A stretch of 64,000 bases of DNA from Paenibacillus sp. MAEPY2 (GCF_000499205.1 NZ_AWUK01000004.1:248001-312000); one strand, 5' to 3'; shown: positions 46,749 to 57,482, counted from the first letter of the stretch. Made by a program: numbers and translations. The notes: generated by a model from the letters alone, not told the origin.

Positions 46749-47211
46749 GATCTGCACCCCCAGTAGACATCCGGTTCAAGGATTCATTGTTCAACGTAAT
46801 ATCCGTAATACGTACCCGCATGGAGCCAGCTGGTATATTAATGGACCTCACTTCTCCCTTAAGTCCAAGCAGTAATTGCCGGCCCACAGGGGAGAGGAAG
46901 GAAATACGCCCCGCATCCGGGTCCGCGTCATCCGGCATACCAATGGTGAATGAATCCGATGTGTGAAAATCAGCGTATTCAAACCGGATCAAGCTACCGA
47001 TAAGTACCACCGAGTCCAGAGCTTCATCCGAACCCAGGAGGAGCTTCTCCACACACGTCGTATAGTTCGCAAGCAGCCGTTCCATCTGCAAGCGTTCCGG
47101 ATCACGTACGTCAAAATAGGCGTCGAGAAATGTTCTTTTCTCTTCACCGAATATAATGAGCTGGTTCACCAGCATTTCTCTACAGTTTTGAAAGGAGGAC
47201 CTATGGTTCAT
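46738..47211 (-). CDS. GreA/GreB C-terminal-domain protein in the kht operon
   Basis: 157 residues. Residues ~65-145 fit the GreA/GreB C-terminal domain (VVLIGSLIRFEYADF, GRISFLSPVGRQLLLGLKGE, MRVRITDITLNN). The N-terminal ~60 residues are helical but shorter than the Gre coiled coil and lack clear acidic tip residues, so it may act like Rnk-type anti-cleavage or regulatory relatives. It occupies the first place in the operon, where B. subtilis has khtS, but I see no clear likeness to KhtS. GGAGGTGA supports ATG 47211. A 24-residue leader ORF overlaps its start. Confidence 0.78.
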   Translation of the reverse strand: MNHRSSFQNCREMLVNQLIIFGEEKRTFLDAYFDVRDPERLQMERLLANYTTCVEKLLLGSDEALDSVVLIGSLIRFEYADFHTSDSFTIGMPDDADPDAGRISFLSPVGRQLLLGLKGEVRSINIPAGSMRVRITDITLNNESLNRMSTGGADHAL

Positions 47212-47275
47212 AATAGATCTCACCTCCTATACAAGCCCTGTTCTCCATGTTGATTCGCATGTTTTTCTTCATCAT
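47201..47275 (-). CDS. Leader peptide ORF (24 residues) overlapping the Gre-like gene
   Basis: AAGGAGGAGAACAAC precedes ATG 47275, an excellent ribosome site. The ORF encodes MMKKNMRINMENRACIGG followed by EIYYEP and stops at 47201, 11 bases inside the Gre-like gene whose own ribosome site it covers. This arrangement suggests translational coupling or a regulatory leader. No homologue is known to me, so the peptide itself may be unimportant. Confidence 0.5.
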   Translation of the reverse strand: MMKKNMRINMENRACIGGEIYYEP

Positions 47276-47297
47276 GTTGTTCTCCTCCTTCATATAG

Positions 47298-47321
47298 ATA
47301 AAAAAACCACGGATACCGCGG
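47298..47321 (-). terminator. Terminator-like hairpin in the leader of the kht operon (possible attenuator)
   Basis: On the minus strand ACCGCGG-TAT-CCGTGGT forms a 7-base stem with one G-T pair, followed by seven T residues. It lies between the divergent gdhA gene and the leader ORF, so nothing upstream needs terminating unless transcription of the kht operon starts before it. Confidence 0.6.
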
Positions 47322-48975
<1,654 letters not shown>

Positions 48976-49005
48976 TTGTGTTACAGTTGCTAACTAACTA
49001 AATTT

Positions 49006-49037
49006 AACCGCCTTCCATCACGGGAGGCGGTTTATTT
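49006..49037 (+). terminator. Terminator after gdhA
   Basis: AACCGCCTTCC pairs with GGGAGGCGGTT around a short loop, followed by TATTTAT. Confidence 0.8.
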
Positions 49038-49198
49038 ATATTCCTATTATCTATGGATTCAATTTAGCATTATGATCATTTCGACCCGATGAGTTGTTCC
49101 CGGCACATTAGTATAGGAATTGATCGAATTCCAGTGTGATGGTAAAGTTGTAATGACCTTAAAATAGCAAGTTTTTTAATTAAAGGAAGTGTGCAAAA

Positions 49199-50053
49199 AT
49201 GTCTAACCAAACATTCAGCAGCAACCAGGCTGCCCTTCATTTAAGTGCAGACTGCGAGCAATGTTTTGGTCTATGCTGTGTCGCCTTGCCGTATGGCAAG
49301 TCATCTGACTTTGCTTTTGATAAATCCAGTGGCACCCCCTGCCCCAATCTCCGTACTGATAACCGCTGTGGCATCCATACACAGCTGCGACAGAAGGGCT
49401 TTAAGGGATGCACGGTATACGACTGTTTTGGGGCAGGTCAGAAACTATCACAAGTTACATATGGAGGCAAGGATTGGCGTGATCATCCCGAATCTGCTGC
49501 TGAGATGTTCGATTGTTTACCTATCATGAAGCAGCTTCATGAGATGATGAGCTATGTTAATGAAATGCTACAGCTGCCGGAAACATCATCCATCCATTTG
49601 GCTTTGCAGAACGTATACCGGGAAACGGAACGACTAACCGACCTGGAGCCATCCGCCATATTACATCTGGATATTCCCGCACATCGGGCGGTGGTGAACG
49701 AACTGCTTGTACAGGCAAGCGAAATAGTGCGAGCGAAAGCCACGGCTTCAGATAAGAGTCCATCCACATCGAAGACCAAAAAGCGTACCGGAAGAGATTT
49801 TCTGGGTGCCAATCTAAAAGGGGCCGACCTTCGGGGAGCGAGCTTCAGAGGTGCCTTAATGATTGCGGCAAACCTACGAAACGCAGATATGAGAAGCACC
49901 GATTTGATCGGCGCCGATTTGCGGGATGCGGATCTGAGTGGGGCGGATCTCAGAGGCAGCATCTTTCTGACACAATCCCAGCTCAACTCGGCAAAAGGTA
50001 GCGCTGCTACCAAGTTGTCCGGTCATTTAAACATTCCTGGACACTGGCTGTAG
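49199..50053 (+). CDS. Cys-cluster (YkgJ-like) plus pentapeptide-repeat protein
   Basis: 284 residues in two parts. Residues ~18-85 carry a cysteine pattern like YkgJ/Fe-S or zinc cluster proteins: CEQCFGLCC, then PCPNL, RCGIH, GCTVYDC. A helical middle part follows (MKQLHEMMSYVNEMLQLPE). Residues ~200-270 are about twelve pentapeptide repeats (ANLKGADLRGASFRGALMIA, ADLRDADLSGADLRGS), a right-handed quadrilateral helix. Pentapeptide proteins can mimic DNA and protect gyrase, but no function is shown here. GGAAGTG lies ahead of ATG 49199. Confidence 0.85.
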   Translation: MSNQTFSSNQAALHLSADCEQCFGLCCVALPYGKSSDFAFDKSSGTPCPNLRTDNRCGIHTQLRQKGFKGCTVYDCFGAGQKLSQVTYGGKDWRDHPESAAEMFDCLPIMKQLHEMMSYVNEMLQLPETSSIHLALQNVYRETERLTDLEPSAILHLDIPAHRAVVNELLVQASEIVRAKATASDKSPSTSKTKKRTGRDFLGANLKGADLRGASFRGALMIAANLRNADMRSTDLIGADLRDADLSGADLRGSIFLTQSQLNSAKGSAATKLSGHLNIPGHWL

Positions 50054-50123
50054 GGAAGACTATCCCCGTATGAATTGAGTACCCATGTATATGCATTAAA
50101 TATGCACTAATTCCGTCTATACA

Positions 50124-50168
50124 ACAAACAGCTCGTCCCTCTATTTAGAAGGACGAGCTGTTTGTGTT
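50124..50168 (+). terminator. Strong terminator between convergent genes
   Basis: ACAAACAGCTCGTCC (50124-50138) pairs perfectly with GGACGAGCTGTTTGT (50151-50165) around a 12-base loop. Confidence 0.85.
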
Positions 50169-50226
50169 GCATTACATTTTAGATATCAATAATCAAGCCT
50201 TATAACTTCGGTAATGAATTAACGGA

Positions 50227-51204
50227 CTACAGCAAGTCGCGACGCAGGTCCTCAGCCGATTTAGGAGACAGGTGTCCGAGTGGAATATCAAATACCGTCT
50301 TGGCCCCTTTATGTCCTTCCAGACTCAAACGTTGCGCGGCTCTTGCATAAGCCACCAGTACACTTGCAGTAAATTCAGGATTGCTGTCGAGCTTCAGACC
50401 AAACTCAATAATTTGTTTCTGGCCTGCGCCTGTAACTCCACTGCGAATGACAAACCCACCGTGTGGCATGCCTTCATGCTCAGCCTTCAATTGCTCTTCC
50501 GTAATGAACGTTACCGTTGTATCGTAATCGGAGAAATAGTTCGGCATGGATACAATCGTTTCACGAATCTCGTCTTGGTTCGCACCAGCTTCTGCCACCA
50601 CATAACATTGACGAAGATGCTTCTCACGTGTGGACAACTCTGGTGTCTCCCCTGCACGAATGCTGTTGATTACTTCTTCAACAGGTACAGTGTACTGCAC
50701 ACCAGCCTTAACGCCTGGAACACGACGGATGGCATCCGAGTGACCTTGGCTGACCCCTTTACCCCAGAATGTGTACTCTTTACCTTCTGGCAGGATCGAT
50801 TGGGCAAGCAGTCGGTTCATGGAGAACAAGCCCGGGTCCCAACCTGTGGAAATGACGCTTACGTGGCCACCTTGCTCTGCCGCAGCGTTAACTTCTTTAT
50901 AGAATTCAGGGATTTTGGCATGTGTATCGAAGCTATCCACCGTATTAAACCATTTTGCAATTGCTGGTGTTTGCTCCGGAAGATCAGTCGCCGAACCCCC
51001 ACACAGAATCATTACATCAATTTTGCCTATGTATTGCTCAGCAGCAGAGATATGCTCGAAACGAACCTCTGTACCTTCTGCAACCATTTGCTCCGGGTTA
51101 CGACGTGTAAATACAGCAACAAGCTCCATATCCGGGTTTTGAGTAATCGCTTTCTCTACACCTTTGCCCAGATTTCCGTAACCTACGATACCAACTTTGA
51201 CCAT
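50227..51204 (-). CDS. ddh: meso-Diaminopimelate dehydrogenase
   Basis: 325 residues. N-terminal NADP fold KVGIVGYGNLGKGVEKAITQ, then ILCGGSATDLPEQ, NTVDSFDTHAKIPEFY, STGWDPGLFSMNRLL and FWGKGVSQGHSDAIRRVPGV, all typical of Ddh. It makes meso-diaminopimelate in one step from tetrahydrodipicolinate for lysine and peptidoglycan, bypassing the succinyl/acetyl routes. ATG 51204 is favoured by AGGAGAGG 8 bases ahead; the frame extends to TTG 51210. Single gene. Confidence 0.92.
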   Translation of the reverse strand: MVKVGIVGYGNLGKGVEKAITQNPDMELVAVFTRRNPEQMVAEGTEVRFEHISAAEQYIGKIDVMILCGGSATDLPEQTPAIAKWFNTVDSFDTHAKIPEFYKEVNAAAEQGGHVSVISTGWDPGLFSMNRLLAQSILPEGKEYTFWGKGVSQGHSDAIRRVPGVKAGVQYTVPVEEVINSIRAGETPELSTREKHLRQCYVVAEAGANQDEIRETIVSMPNYFSDYDTTVTFITEEQLKAEHEGMPHGGFVIRSGVTGAGQKQIIEFGLKLDSNPEFTASVLVAYARAAQRLSLEGHKGAKTVFDIPLGHLSPKSAEDLRRDLL

Positions 51205-51348
51205 GTTCAATCCTCTCCTGTCTTCATCTATAGTTGCCTACTTTATCTAGTATAATGATATAACATAACATGTAAATTGTCAGGTTTCCAGTTTGAAATA
51301 AAAATACCTTGCATGCAGAGCAGCAAGGCCTGATATATTCCTTTTATT

Positions 51349-51495
51349 CTAATCATGTCCAACGGAATGGAGAAAAGGTATAGCATCCACGGAAGAGGTA
51401 GCAAACAAGACGGAAACAGACAATACCGTCAGAGACAACAGACAACTCGCCAGGAGTATGGAAAGAAATCTTGATGCGGTTCTGAGCTTTTTCAT
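51349..51495 (-). CDS. Small membrane or secreted protein (48 residues)
   Basis: MKKLRTASRFLSILLASCLL begins a basic N-terminus and hydrophobic stretch (SLTVLSVSVLFATSSVDA), then ends IPFLHSVGHD. GAGGAGG lies about 10 bases ahead of ATG 51495. It starts 51 bases after the hydrolase stop on the same strand, so it is probably cotranscribed. No family recognised. Confidence 0.5.
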   Translation of the reverse strand: MKKLRTASRFLSILLASCLLSLTVLSVSVLFATSSVDAIPFLHSVGHD

Positions 51496-51545
51496 CCATT
51501 CTGCCCTCCTCATCCTGTTTGCTGTATTTTGCTGGATTATGTTCT

Positions 51546-52532
51546 TCACAATTCACCGGACCGCTTCACCAACTTCAAAATTTCATTGGCTACAATATCC
51601 GGCTGACTGTTATGAATATCATGTTTGGCATGTGCCACAGTGACCTGTGTCCCTTGACTGGACCATGAAGCATAATCGGCTTGATCTGCCTGCCATGCCC
51701 GGCTGCCTTCGCTCGGTTTCTCTGAACCCGCCGTCAGAATGGTCAGCGGAAAGGAGAATTCCTTTTTTTGCTCCAGGATATGGGCTGCATTCATCTTGCA
51801 ATTGCGCATCTCTCCAATCACGTTGTCATTGTAAGCATGCTTGAGGGTGGAAATGGTGGCAGCCTTTCTCATCGATTCCGTGACGAGATCCGGGTTAACG
51901 ACCAAAGATTTCGTTATCCGATCCGAGTGCAGCAATGTACGCACAATTCCTGTTTTCACCAGAAAACGGGCTGAATCGAAATACCAATCCGGTTGCTCCA
52001 TATCCACAGTGCTGTAATATTCGGGACTTCCTCCATCGATCATGACCATGCCCGCTACCTCATCGGGATACATTTGTGCGAATCGCACGCTCTCCAGCGA
52101 TCCTAGAGAATGACCTACCATGATATATGGCGGACGTTGGCCGGATACTCGCAGCAATTGATGGATTTCCTCCGTCATGGTATCGATATCACGCGGCCGA
52201 TCCGTATAATCGCTATACCCGTAACCGAACCGATCATACACCGCAATTTTCACCTGGGACTTCAACTTGTTATACAGTGGGCTGAAATCAACATAAGGAT
52301 TCGGCGTCCCCCAGCCTGAAGCGAGAACGACTGTCGCATTTCCTCTTCCCGTAGTATAGAGATGCATGTTGCGTCCGCTCACCTCATACATCTTGCCCGG
52401 TGCAGCATAGGATTTCATGTCCTGTGTTGACTGATACGCCTCGTATGCAGTACCTGCCAGCAGCAGAAGTCCCGTTGCAAGCATCAGGCCTCCCAGCCCC
52501 TTTAATCCTCTCCGTAACCCCTTATTCATCAC
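51546..52532 (-). CDS. Membrane-anchored alpha/beta hydrolase
   Basis: 328 residues. An N-terminal membrane segment (GLGGLMLATGLLLLAGTAYE) is followed by the hydrolase: VVLASGWGTPNPYVDFSPLY, the nucleophile elbow VGHSLGSLES (Ser near residue 142), VMIDGGSPEYYS and a C-terminal HAKHDIHNSQPD with the likely catalytic His. The catalytic domain probably faces outward. Substrate unknown. Two ATGs start the gene at 52532 and 52529. Confidence 0.85.
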   Translation of the reverse strand: MMNKGLRRGLKGLGGLMLATGLLLLAGTAYEAYQSTQDMKSYAAPGKMYEVSGRNMHLYTTGRGNATVVLASGWGTPNPYVDFSPLYNKLKSQVKIAVYDRFGYGYSDYTDRPRDIDTMTEEIHQLLRVSGQRPPYIMVGHSLGSLESVRFAQMYPDEVAGMVMIDGGSPEYYSTVDMEQPDWYFDSARFLVKTGIVRTLLHSDRITKSLVVNPDLVTESMRKAATISTLKHAYNDNVIGEMRNCKMNAAHILEQKKEFSFPLTILTAGSEKPSEGSRAWQADQADYASWSSQGTQVTVAHAKHDIHNSQPDIVANEILKLVKRSGEL

Positions 52533-52722
52533 TCTCTACCCCTTACCCGCATCATCTTCTATATGTATTCTTCAATCCTACCCAAGTAAGAGCAGAAACG
52601 GAACAATCCCGGGTCCAGTTCTTTCCCCAACCTAAGTCTAGTTCTGTTCCTCTACCTCTAGCATGAAAAATACCATTGAGACCTGTACCAAAGGGAAGAC
52701 AACCGTCCAGACAACGTAAAGT

Positions 52723-52756
52723 AACCGCAGATCTCCGATAACGGAAACCTGCGGTA
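52723..52756 (-). terminator. Hairpin downstream of exoA
   Basis: ACCGCAG pairs with CTGCGGT, and inside it TCCG-ATAA-CGGA forms a second stem. No strong T-run is adjacent. The rest of the 268-base gap 52533-52800 shows no gene. Confidence 0.5.
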
Positions 52757-52800
52757 TGATGATATTCAATTTTTAAAAAAACTAATATACCCTCTGCAAT

Positions 52801-53556
52801 CTACAGCTGCAACGTAAGTCCCACCGGACAATGGTCACTGCCCATGACATGACAGTCAATATGCGCATCGGATACCTTCGGAGCCAGTTGATTGGACACA
52901 AGGAAGTAGTCAATGCGCCAGCCCACATTCCGTTCCCTGACCTTGGGCATGTACGACCACCAACTGTACACATCCGTACGATCCGGGTACAGATGGCGGA
53001 AGCTATCCACATATCCGGCAGCCAGCAGGTCGGTCATCTTGCCTCGCTCTTCCAGCGTGAATCCCGAGTTGCCCAGATTCGGCTTCGGATTCTTCAGGTC
53101 GATCTCCTGATGGGCTACATTCAGGTCACCACATACGATAACCGGCTTGGTCTGCTCCAATTGCAGGATATAACCCCTGAACCGATCCTCCCATTCCAGA
53201 CGGTAAGGAAGCCGGGTCAGATCCCGCTTCGCGTTGGGCGTATATACGTTGATTAGATAAAAATGATCAAACTCCAGCGTAATCATCCGGCCTTCCGGTT
53301 CACTGTCTTCCTCGATTCCGTACCAGACAGATAGAGGTTTGATCCGGGTAAATACGGCTGTGCCGGAGTATCCTTTTTTGACAGCATAATTCCAGTATTG
53401 ATATACGTCTTCTCCCAGATCCATCTCGATCTGTCCTGCCTGCAGCTTGGTTTCCTGCACACAGAAAATATCGGCCTGACTCTCGTTATAATAATCCATG
53501 AATCCTTTGGTAACACATGCCCGCAATCCATTCACATTCCAGGACACCAGCTTCAT
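52801..53556 (-). CDS. exoA: Exodeoxyribonuclease III / AP endonuclease
   Basis: 251 residues, full length for ExoA. Conserved steps of the exonuclease III family: KLVSWNVNGLRA, FCVQETKLQ (metal Glu), YTPNAKRDLTRLPYRLEWE, VIVCGDLNVAHQEIDLKNP (catalytic Asp and Asn), YSWWSYMPKVRERNVGWRID and the final MGSDHCPVGLTLQL with the catalytic His. It repairs abasic sites and 3' blocked ends in DNA. Single gene. Confidence 0.95.
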   Translation of the reverse strand: MKLVSWNVNGLRACVTKGFMDYYNESQADIFCVQETKLQAGQIEMDLGEDVYQYWNYAVKKGYSGTAVFTRIKPLSVWYGIEEDSEPEGRMITLEFDHFYLINVYTPNAKRDLTRLPYRLEWEDRFRGYILQLEQTKPVIVCGDLNVAHQEIDLKNPKPNLGNSGFTLEERGKMTDLLAAGYVDSFRHLYPDRTDVYSWWSYMPKVRERNVGWRIDYFLVSNQLAPKVSDAHIDCHVMGSDHCPVGLTLQL

Positions 53557-53662
53557 ATCCTCATCTCCTCACATCTCCCCAATATAGCATGTGCCAATTC
53601 GGAAGGACAAGCTGAGTTGTGACGATATCGAAACAGAGTGAGAACTGCCTTAAGCCATATGC

Positions 53663-54397
53663 TCACTGATACAACCAGGATAATGCTTCGGGCAGATGTT
53701 TGGCAAAAAACAAAAGGTCATGCGTCCCACCCTCTTCCTCCACGTAATTCAGCCGCTCGGCAGGATAACCTTGGGCCAAAATCATGCGACACGCAGAACG
53801 TGTATTTCCCAGCATTTGTGCTTGAGCATTAGCCTTGTACACGCCCTCCAGACTCCCAACGTACATATACAGCTTCAACCCGCGGCGTTCAGCCCAGGCA
53901 TAGTCACTCATATAATCGAGGAATCCTTCATACCACATAGAGGCCGATAACGCCCCAACCTTCCCAAACACATGAGGGAACTCCATCGCCGCAAACAGAG
54001 AGATCAGCCCGCCGAGCGAACAGCCGAGTATACCTGTATTCTCTGCATTTGCAAGAGTACGGTAAGACGAGTCCACATACGGTTTCAGCTGCTCGGTGAT
54101 CGCCTTCAGATATATGCCTCCCTGGCCGCCAAACGCCGAAAAAAATGCATTCAGCGCCGGTACAGTCCATGGTGTATAATCATCGTTGCGATTGTGAGGT
54201 TCAATACCGACCAAAATCAATTCAGGCAGTTTGCCGGAGCGAAAGGAATGATCCAGCAGATTGCTGCAGGCTTTGGCTACCGCACCTCCATCCTGAATAT
54301 AAACGACCGGGTAATGACGATCTCCCTCCGTGTAAGATGGCGGAAGCAGCAGATGGAGCGTCCAGCCATTAACGGACTCCTGTACCCATTTACTCAT
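53663..54397 (-). CDS. Siderophore-type esterase (BesA/Fes-like)
   Basis: 244 residues. Esterase-D/Fes fold: GWTLHLLLPPSYTEGDRHYP, VYIQDGGAVAKACSNLLDH, LVGIEPHNRNDDYTPW, the nucleophile elbow ILGCSLGGLISLF (Ser near residue 127) and the catalytic histidine in EEEGGTHDLLFF. It would hydrolyse an imported ferri-siderophore ester, such as a trilactone, to release iron. The GGAGGG-AAGGG stretch precedes ATG 54397, which lies 37 bases after the feuC-like stop; the longer frame to 54523 would overlap that gene. Last gene of the siderophore operon. Confidence 0.85.
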   Translation of the reverse strand: MSKWVQESVNGWTLHLLLPPSYTEGDRHYPVVYIQDGGAVAKACSNLLDHSFRSGKLPELILVGIEPHNRNDDYTPWTVPALNAFFSAFGGQGGIYLKAITEQLKPYVDSSYRTLANAENTGILGCSLGGLISLFAAMEFPHVFGKVGALSASMWYEGFLDYMSDYAWAERRGLKLYMYVGSLEGVYKANAQAQMLGNTRSACRMILAQGYPAERLNYVEEEGGTHDLLFFAKHLPEALSWLYQ

Positions 54398-54434
54398 GTA
54401 TGGAACCCTTCCCTCCTGTTTCAAATCTAGCTTG

Positions 54435-55456
54435 TTACATCCGGTTTTTGAGCAGCAAAAAGATGAAATAAGGAACGCCAATGATGGAGATGACGATGCC
54501 CACAGGCAGTTCTGCCGGGGCAAATACCGTTTTGCCGATCAAATCCCCTACAACAACCATCGCCATGCCGACCAACCCGGATACCGGAATGACCCGTTTA
54601 TGATGAAGCCCTACCAGCCGCCGGGCAATATGAGGCGCAATTAACCCAACAAATCCGATACTTCCGGACACAGCAACACAGGCACTGACGATCCCAACAC
54701 TGCCCAGCAACAATATTTTTCTCTCCCGATGAACATCCACACCGAGTCCCATGCTGCTGGCCTCTTGCAATTGCATTACATCCAGTACACGGGATTTAGC
54801 CCACAGCAACGGAATCAGCAGGACCAGCCATGGAATCATTGCCGATATGTATCGCCAGTTGGCATTATAGATGCTGCCTGTCAGCCATACCGTTGCCATC
54901 TCAAAATCGGAGGGGTTCATCTTCAGGGAAAGATAGAGCGTAATTGCACTAAATCCCGAGCCAATGGCAATCCCCACCAGAATGAGCCTTTGGGAATCCA
55001 ATTGCCCGCGCTCCTGTGCAAACCACAAGATGAGAACGACAGCGGTTAATCCACCCACCAGGCCAAACAGCGGCATCGCCATAATGGATAACCATCCTGT
55101 ACCTGTTATGGACCCCTGAAACAGAAGCATAAACAGCACCATGCCGTTCCCGCACCTGCATTAATGCCAAGCATGCCGGGATCCGCCAGCGGATTGCGCG
55201 CGATGCCCTGAATCACAGCTCCGGCAATCCCAAGTCCCAGGCCAAGAAGTAGTGCAATGACTATACGCGGCAGTCTGAAATCAAAAATGACCAGATCATG
55301 CTCATGGACAGGGTCCAGCCGCAATAACGTTTTGACGACATCCATCACGGATATATCAAAGGCACCGTTGGTCAGACTGATATAAACGGCTGTTGCGATG
55401 ATTACTGCACTTATGAAAAAAACCGCCCATAATCTTCCCCGCTTAGGTTCAGGCAT
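54435..55456 (-). pseudogene. feuC: FecCD-type siderophore permease (feuC-like), frameshifted near 55144
   Basis: The frame from ATG 55456 encodes the permease N-terminus (IIATAVYISLTNGAFDISV, IALLLGLGLGIAGAVIQGIA, ADPGMLGINAGAGT) and is lost at ~55144. The remaining ~235 residues follow in another frame (VLFMLLFQGSITGTGWL, GSVGIVSACVAVSGSIGFVG, PHIARRLVGLHHKRVIPVSG). Adding one base at ACGGCATGG restores about 340 residues of the FecCD fold. The start overlaps the preceding feuB-like stop by 8 bases. As the second membrane half of the importer it should be needed for uptake, so a sequencing indel is the more likely explanation. Confidence 0.85.
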
Positions 55457-56468
55457 GTTTTCCCCCTCCTTTGGTTTTGATCAGATAAAGGAAGAAGGGA
55501 ACGCCGAACAAGGCGGTGACCACTCCGATTGGCGTTTCAAACGGAGAGTTAATGAAACGGCTTAGAATGTCACACCAGGCCAAAAAGAAACCGCCCAGCA
55601 GAGCAGAACACGGAATAATCCAGCGGTAATCCACCCCGAAGAGGAATCGAGCAATATGCGGAACCAACAAACCGACAAAAGCGATTTTGCCCGCTAAAGC
55701 CACGGATATTCCCGTCAGGATGACCACACTCAAAATGGATAAAGCCTTAACCCATCCCGTACGCTGCCCCAGACTTGTTGCAACATCATCACCCATTGAT
55801 AGAATAGTGATGGATTTCGAAAGGATAAGGGCTAACGCCAAGCCCACGATGGCAAATGGAATAATCAGCTTGATCATGCCCGGGTCCATCTGATGCAATC
55901 TGGCGTTATACCAGAAACTGATCGTTTGGGACACCTGATAATAGGTAGCCACCGCCTGAGATACACCGCCGAGGAATGTACCGATAATTGTACCCAGAAT
56001 GGCAAGCCGAACAGGCGACATGCCACCCGGCAATAACCAGGCGATGAAAAATACCAGTCCTGCTCCAAGTGCAGATCCCGCCAAAGAGTAAAATATAAGA
56101 CCAAGCGATGACGTATTCGGCATAAATACCATACATAAGGTGATGACCACTACCGATCCATCGGATACCCCCATAATGGAAGGGGATGCAAGATAATTTC
56201 TTGTCATGCCCTGCATGAGCGCACCTGACACCGCCAGAAAAGCCCCGATCAACAGAGCGCCAATAACACGCGGGAGCCGGGATGATACGATAATCTGATG
56301 ATCGATGCTGTCTGTATCAAAATGAAAAATGGCTGCCGTAATGGTCGAAACGTCAATACTCTTGGCTCCGTACATGACGGAAGCCAGAATAGTTACAGCA
56401 ATGAACAGAGGTGCTGCTGCGAACAGCACCACCGGATTCAATCTTCTCTTTTGCATAGGAGTATACAC
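55449..56468 (-). CDS. feuB: FecCD-type siderophore permease (feuB-like)
   Basis: 339 residues with about ten membrane segments: VVLFAAAPLFIAVTILASVM, SRLPRVIGALLIGAFLAVSG, ALMQGMTRNYLASPSIMGVS, IAFVGLLVPHIARFLFGVDY (ATPase coupling loop) and GVPFFLYLIKTKGGG at the end. It forms a heterodimer with the feuC-like product. No ATPase gene is present; B. subtilis Feu likewise uses a shared ATPase elsewhere. GTG 56468 and ATG 56456 are both possible starts; no ribosome site decides. It follows the binding-protein gene by 12 bases. Confidence 0.9.
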   Translation of the reverse strand: MYTPMQKRRLNPVVLFAAAPLFIAVTILASVMYGAKSIDVSTITAAIFHFDTDSIDHQIIVSSRLPRVIGALLIGAFLAVSGALMQGMTRNYLASPSIMGVSDGSVVVITLCMVFMPNTSSLGLIFYSLAGSALGAGLVFFIAWLLPGGMSPVRLAILGTIIGTFLGGVSQAVATYYQVSQTISFWYNARLHQMDPGMIKLIIPFAIVGLALALILSKSITILSMGDDVATSLGQRTGWVKALSILSVVILTGISVALAGKIAFVGLLVPHIARFLFGVDYRWIIPCSALLGGFFLAWCDILSRFINSPFETPIGVVTALFGVPFFLYLIKTKGGGKHA

Positions 56469-56480
56469 GCCTTGCTCTAA

Positions 56481-57482
56481 TTATTTGGATAATTGCTCAA
56501 CGGCTGCCTTCAGAAATTCAATACGGCTCCATGCCGGCCCACCCTCAGCCAATGGATCAATGACATTTACAAAAGCGTGATTTTCCTTCAGCGCAGTTGT
56601 CTTCTGGATAATCGGGTTGTTCTGCAGATCCGTCAGAGCATTCGGGGTGTCGGAGTTCTCAGATGTCTCAAATTGTACAAACACATAATCCGGGTTCATC
56701 TCTGCAAACTTCTCCACCGAAAGTGCTTCCTGTGCTTTTGCTGCCTGGATCTCGGCCGGAGCCTGGAATCCAAGGTCTCCATACAGAATCGGATTCACAA
56801 AGACAGACTCAGGATACACATACATTTGTCCGTTACGGATACGTACGGCCAGAACTTTTTTGTTTTCCAGTTTGTCTCCCAGTTCAGCTTGAGCAATAGT
56901 CAGAGCAGCCTTATACTGTTCAATCTCCTGTTTGGCCTGTTCCTGCTTGCCTGTCAGCTCAGCCAGCAGATTCAGGTTAGACTCCCAATCCGTTGCAATA
57001 TGGGACACCTGAATAAATGGCGCAATTTTGCTTAACTGCTCGGCCACTTCAGGCTTAAACTTGGTGGAACCCAGGATAATATCCGGTTTCAGGGACAGAA
57101 TGGTCTCAAAGTTAGGCTCAATCTTCTGCCCAATGGACTCAGCCTGATCCGTGATAGAAGCATACATCTCCGGGAATTCGCCGCCAAAAGTAATAGCCCC
57201 TACCGGATGTACATCAAGAACCAGTGCATCCTCCATCGCTTCCATGGAACCTGTAATAACAATACGGTTAACCTCTGTTGGGACTGTGTACTCTTTATCT
57301 AAGTATTTAATGGTTCGTGTGCCTTCAGCTGCCTCAGCTGTATCCGTTTCATTGGTCGTCGCCGTGGTTCCGGTCGAAGCCGAATTCTCCACATTTCCTG
57401 ACGCGTCCTCTTTATTGCCGCACGCTCCCAATACAGCGAGCATACATATCATTACCAGCCATAACCCCAATTTCTTTCTCAT
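56481..57482 (-). CDS. feuA: Iron-siderophore binding lipoprotein (feuA-like)
   Basis: 333 residues. Lipoprotein signal ending LAVLGACGN (Cys near 20), a low-complexity linker (T/E/A rich to ~50), then the class III binding fold: TRTIKYLDKEYTVPTEVNRI, ETILSLKPDIILGSTKFKPE, AELTGKQEQAKQEIEQYKAA and WSRIEFLKAAVEQLSK. It captures ferri-siderophore outside the membrane. GGGGGA precedes ATG 57482. A Fur box lies 43-57 bases upstream, and the regulator gene is immediately upstream on the same strand. Confidence 0.92.
   Translation of the reverse strand: MRKKLGLWLVMICMLAVLGACGNKEDASGNVENSASTGTTATTNETDTAEAAEGTRTIKYLDKEYTVPTEVNRIVITGSMEAMEDALVLDVHPVGAITFGGEFPEMYASITDQAESIGQKIEPNFETILSLKPDIILGSTKFKPEVAEQLSKIAPFIQVSHIATDWESNLNLLAELTGKQEQAKQEIEQYKAALTIAQAELGDKLENKKVLAVRIRNGQMYVYPESVFVNPILYGDLGFQAPAEIQAAKAQEALSVEKFAEMNPDYVFVQFETSENSDTPNALTDLQNNPIIQKTTALKENHAFVNVIDPLAEGGPAWSRIEFLKAAVEQLSK

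Noticed and set aside
50272-51255. A 327-codon plus-strand frame
   Set aside because: It is the antisense of ddh; the ddh protein has full family motifs and a good ribosome site.
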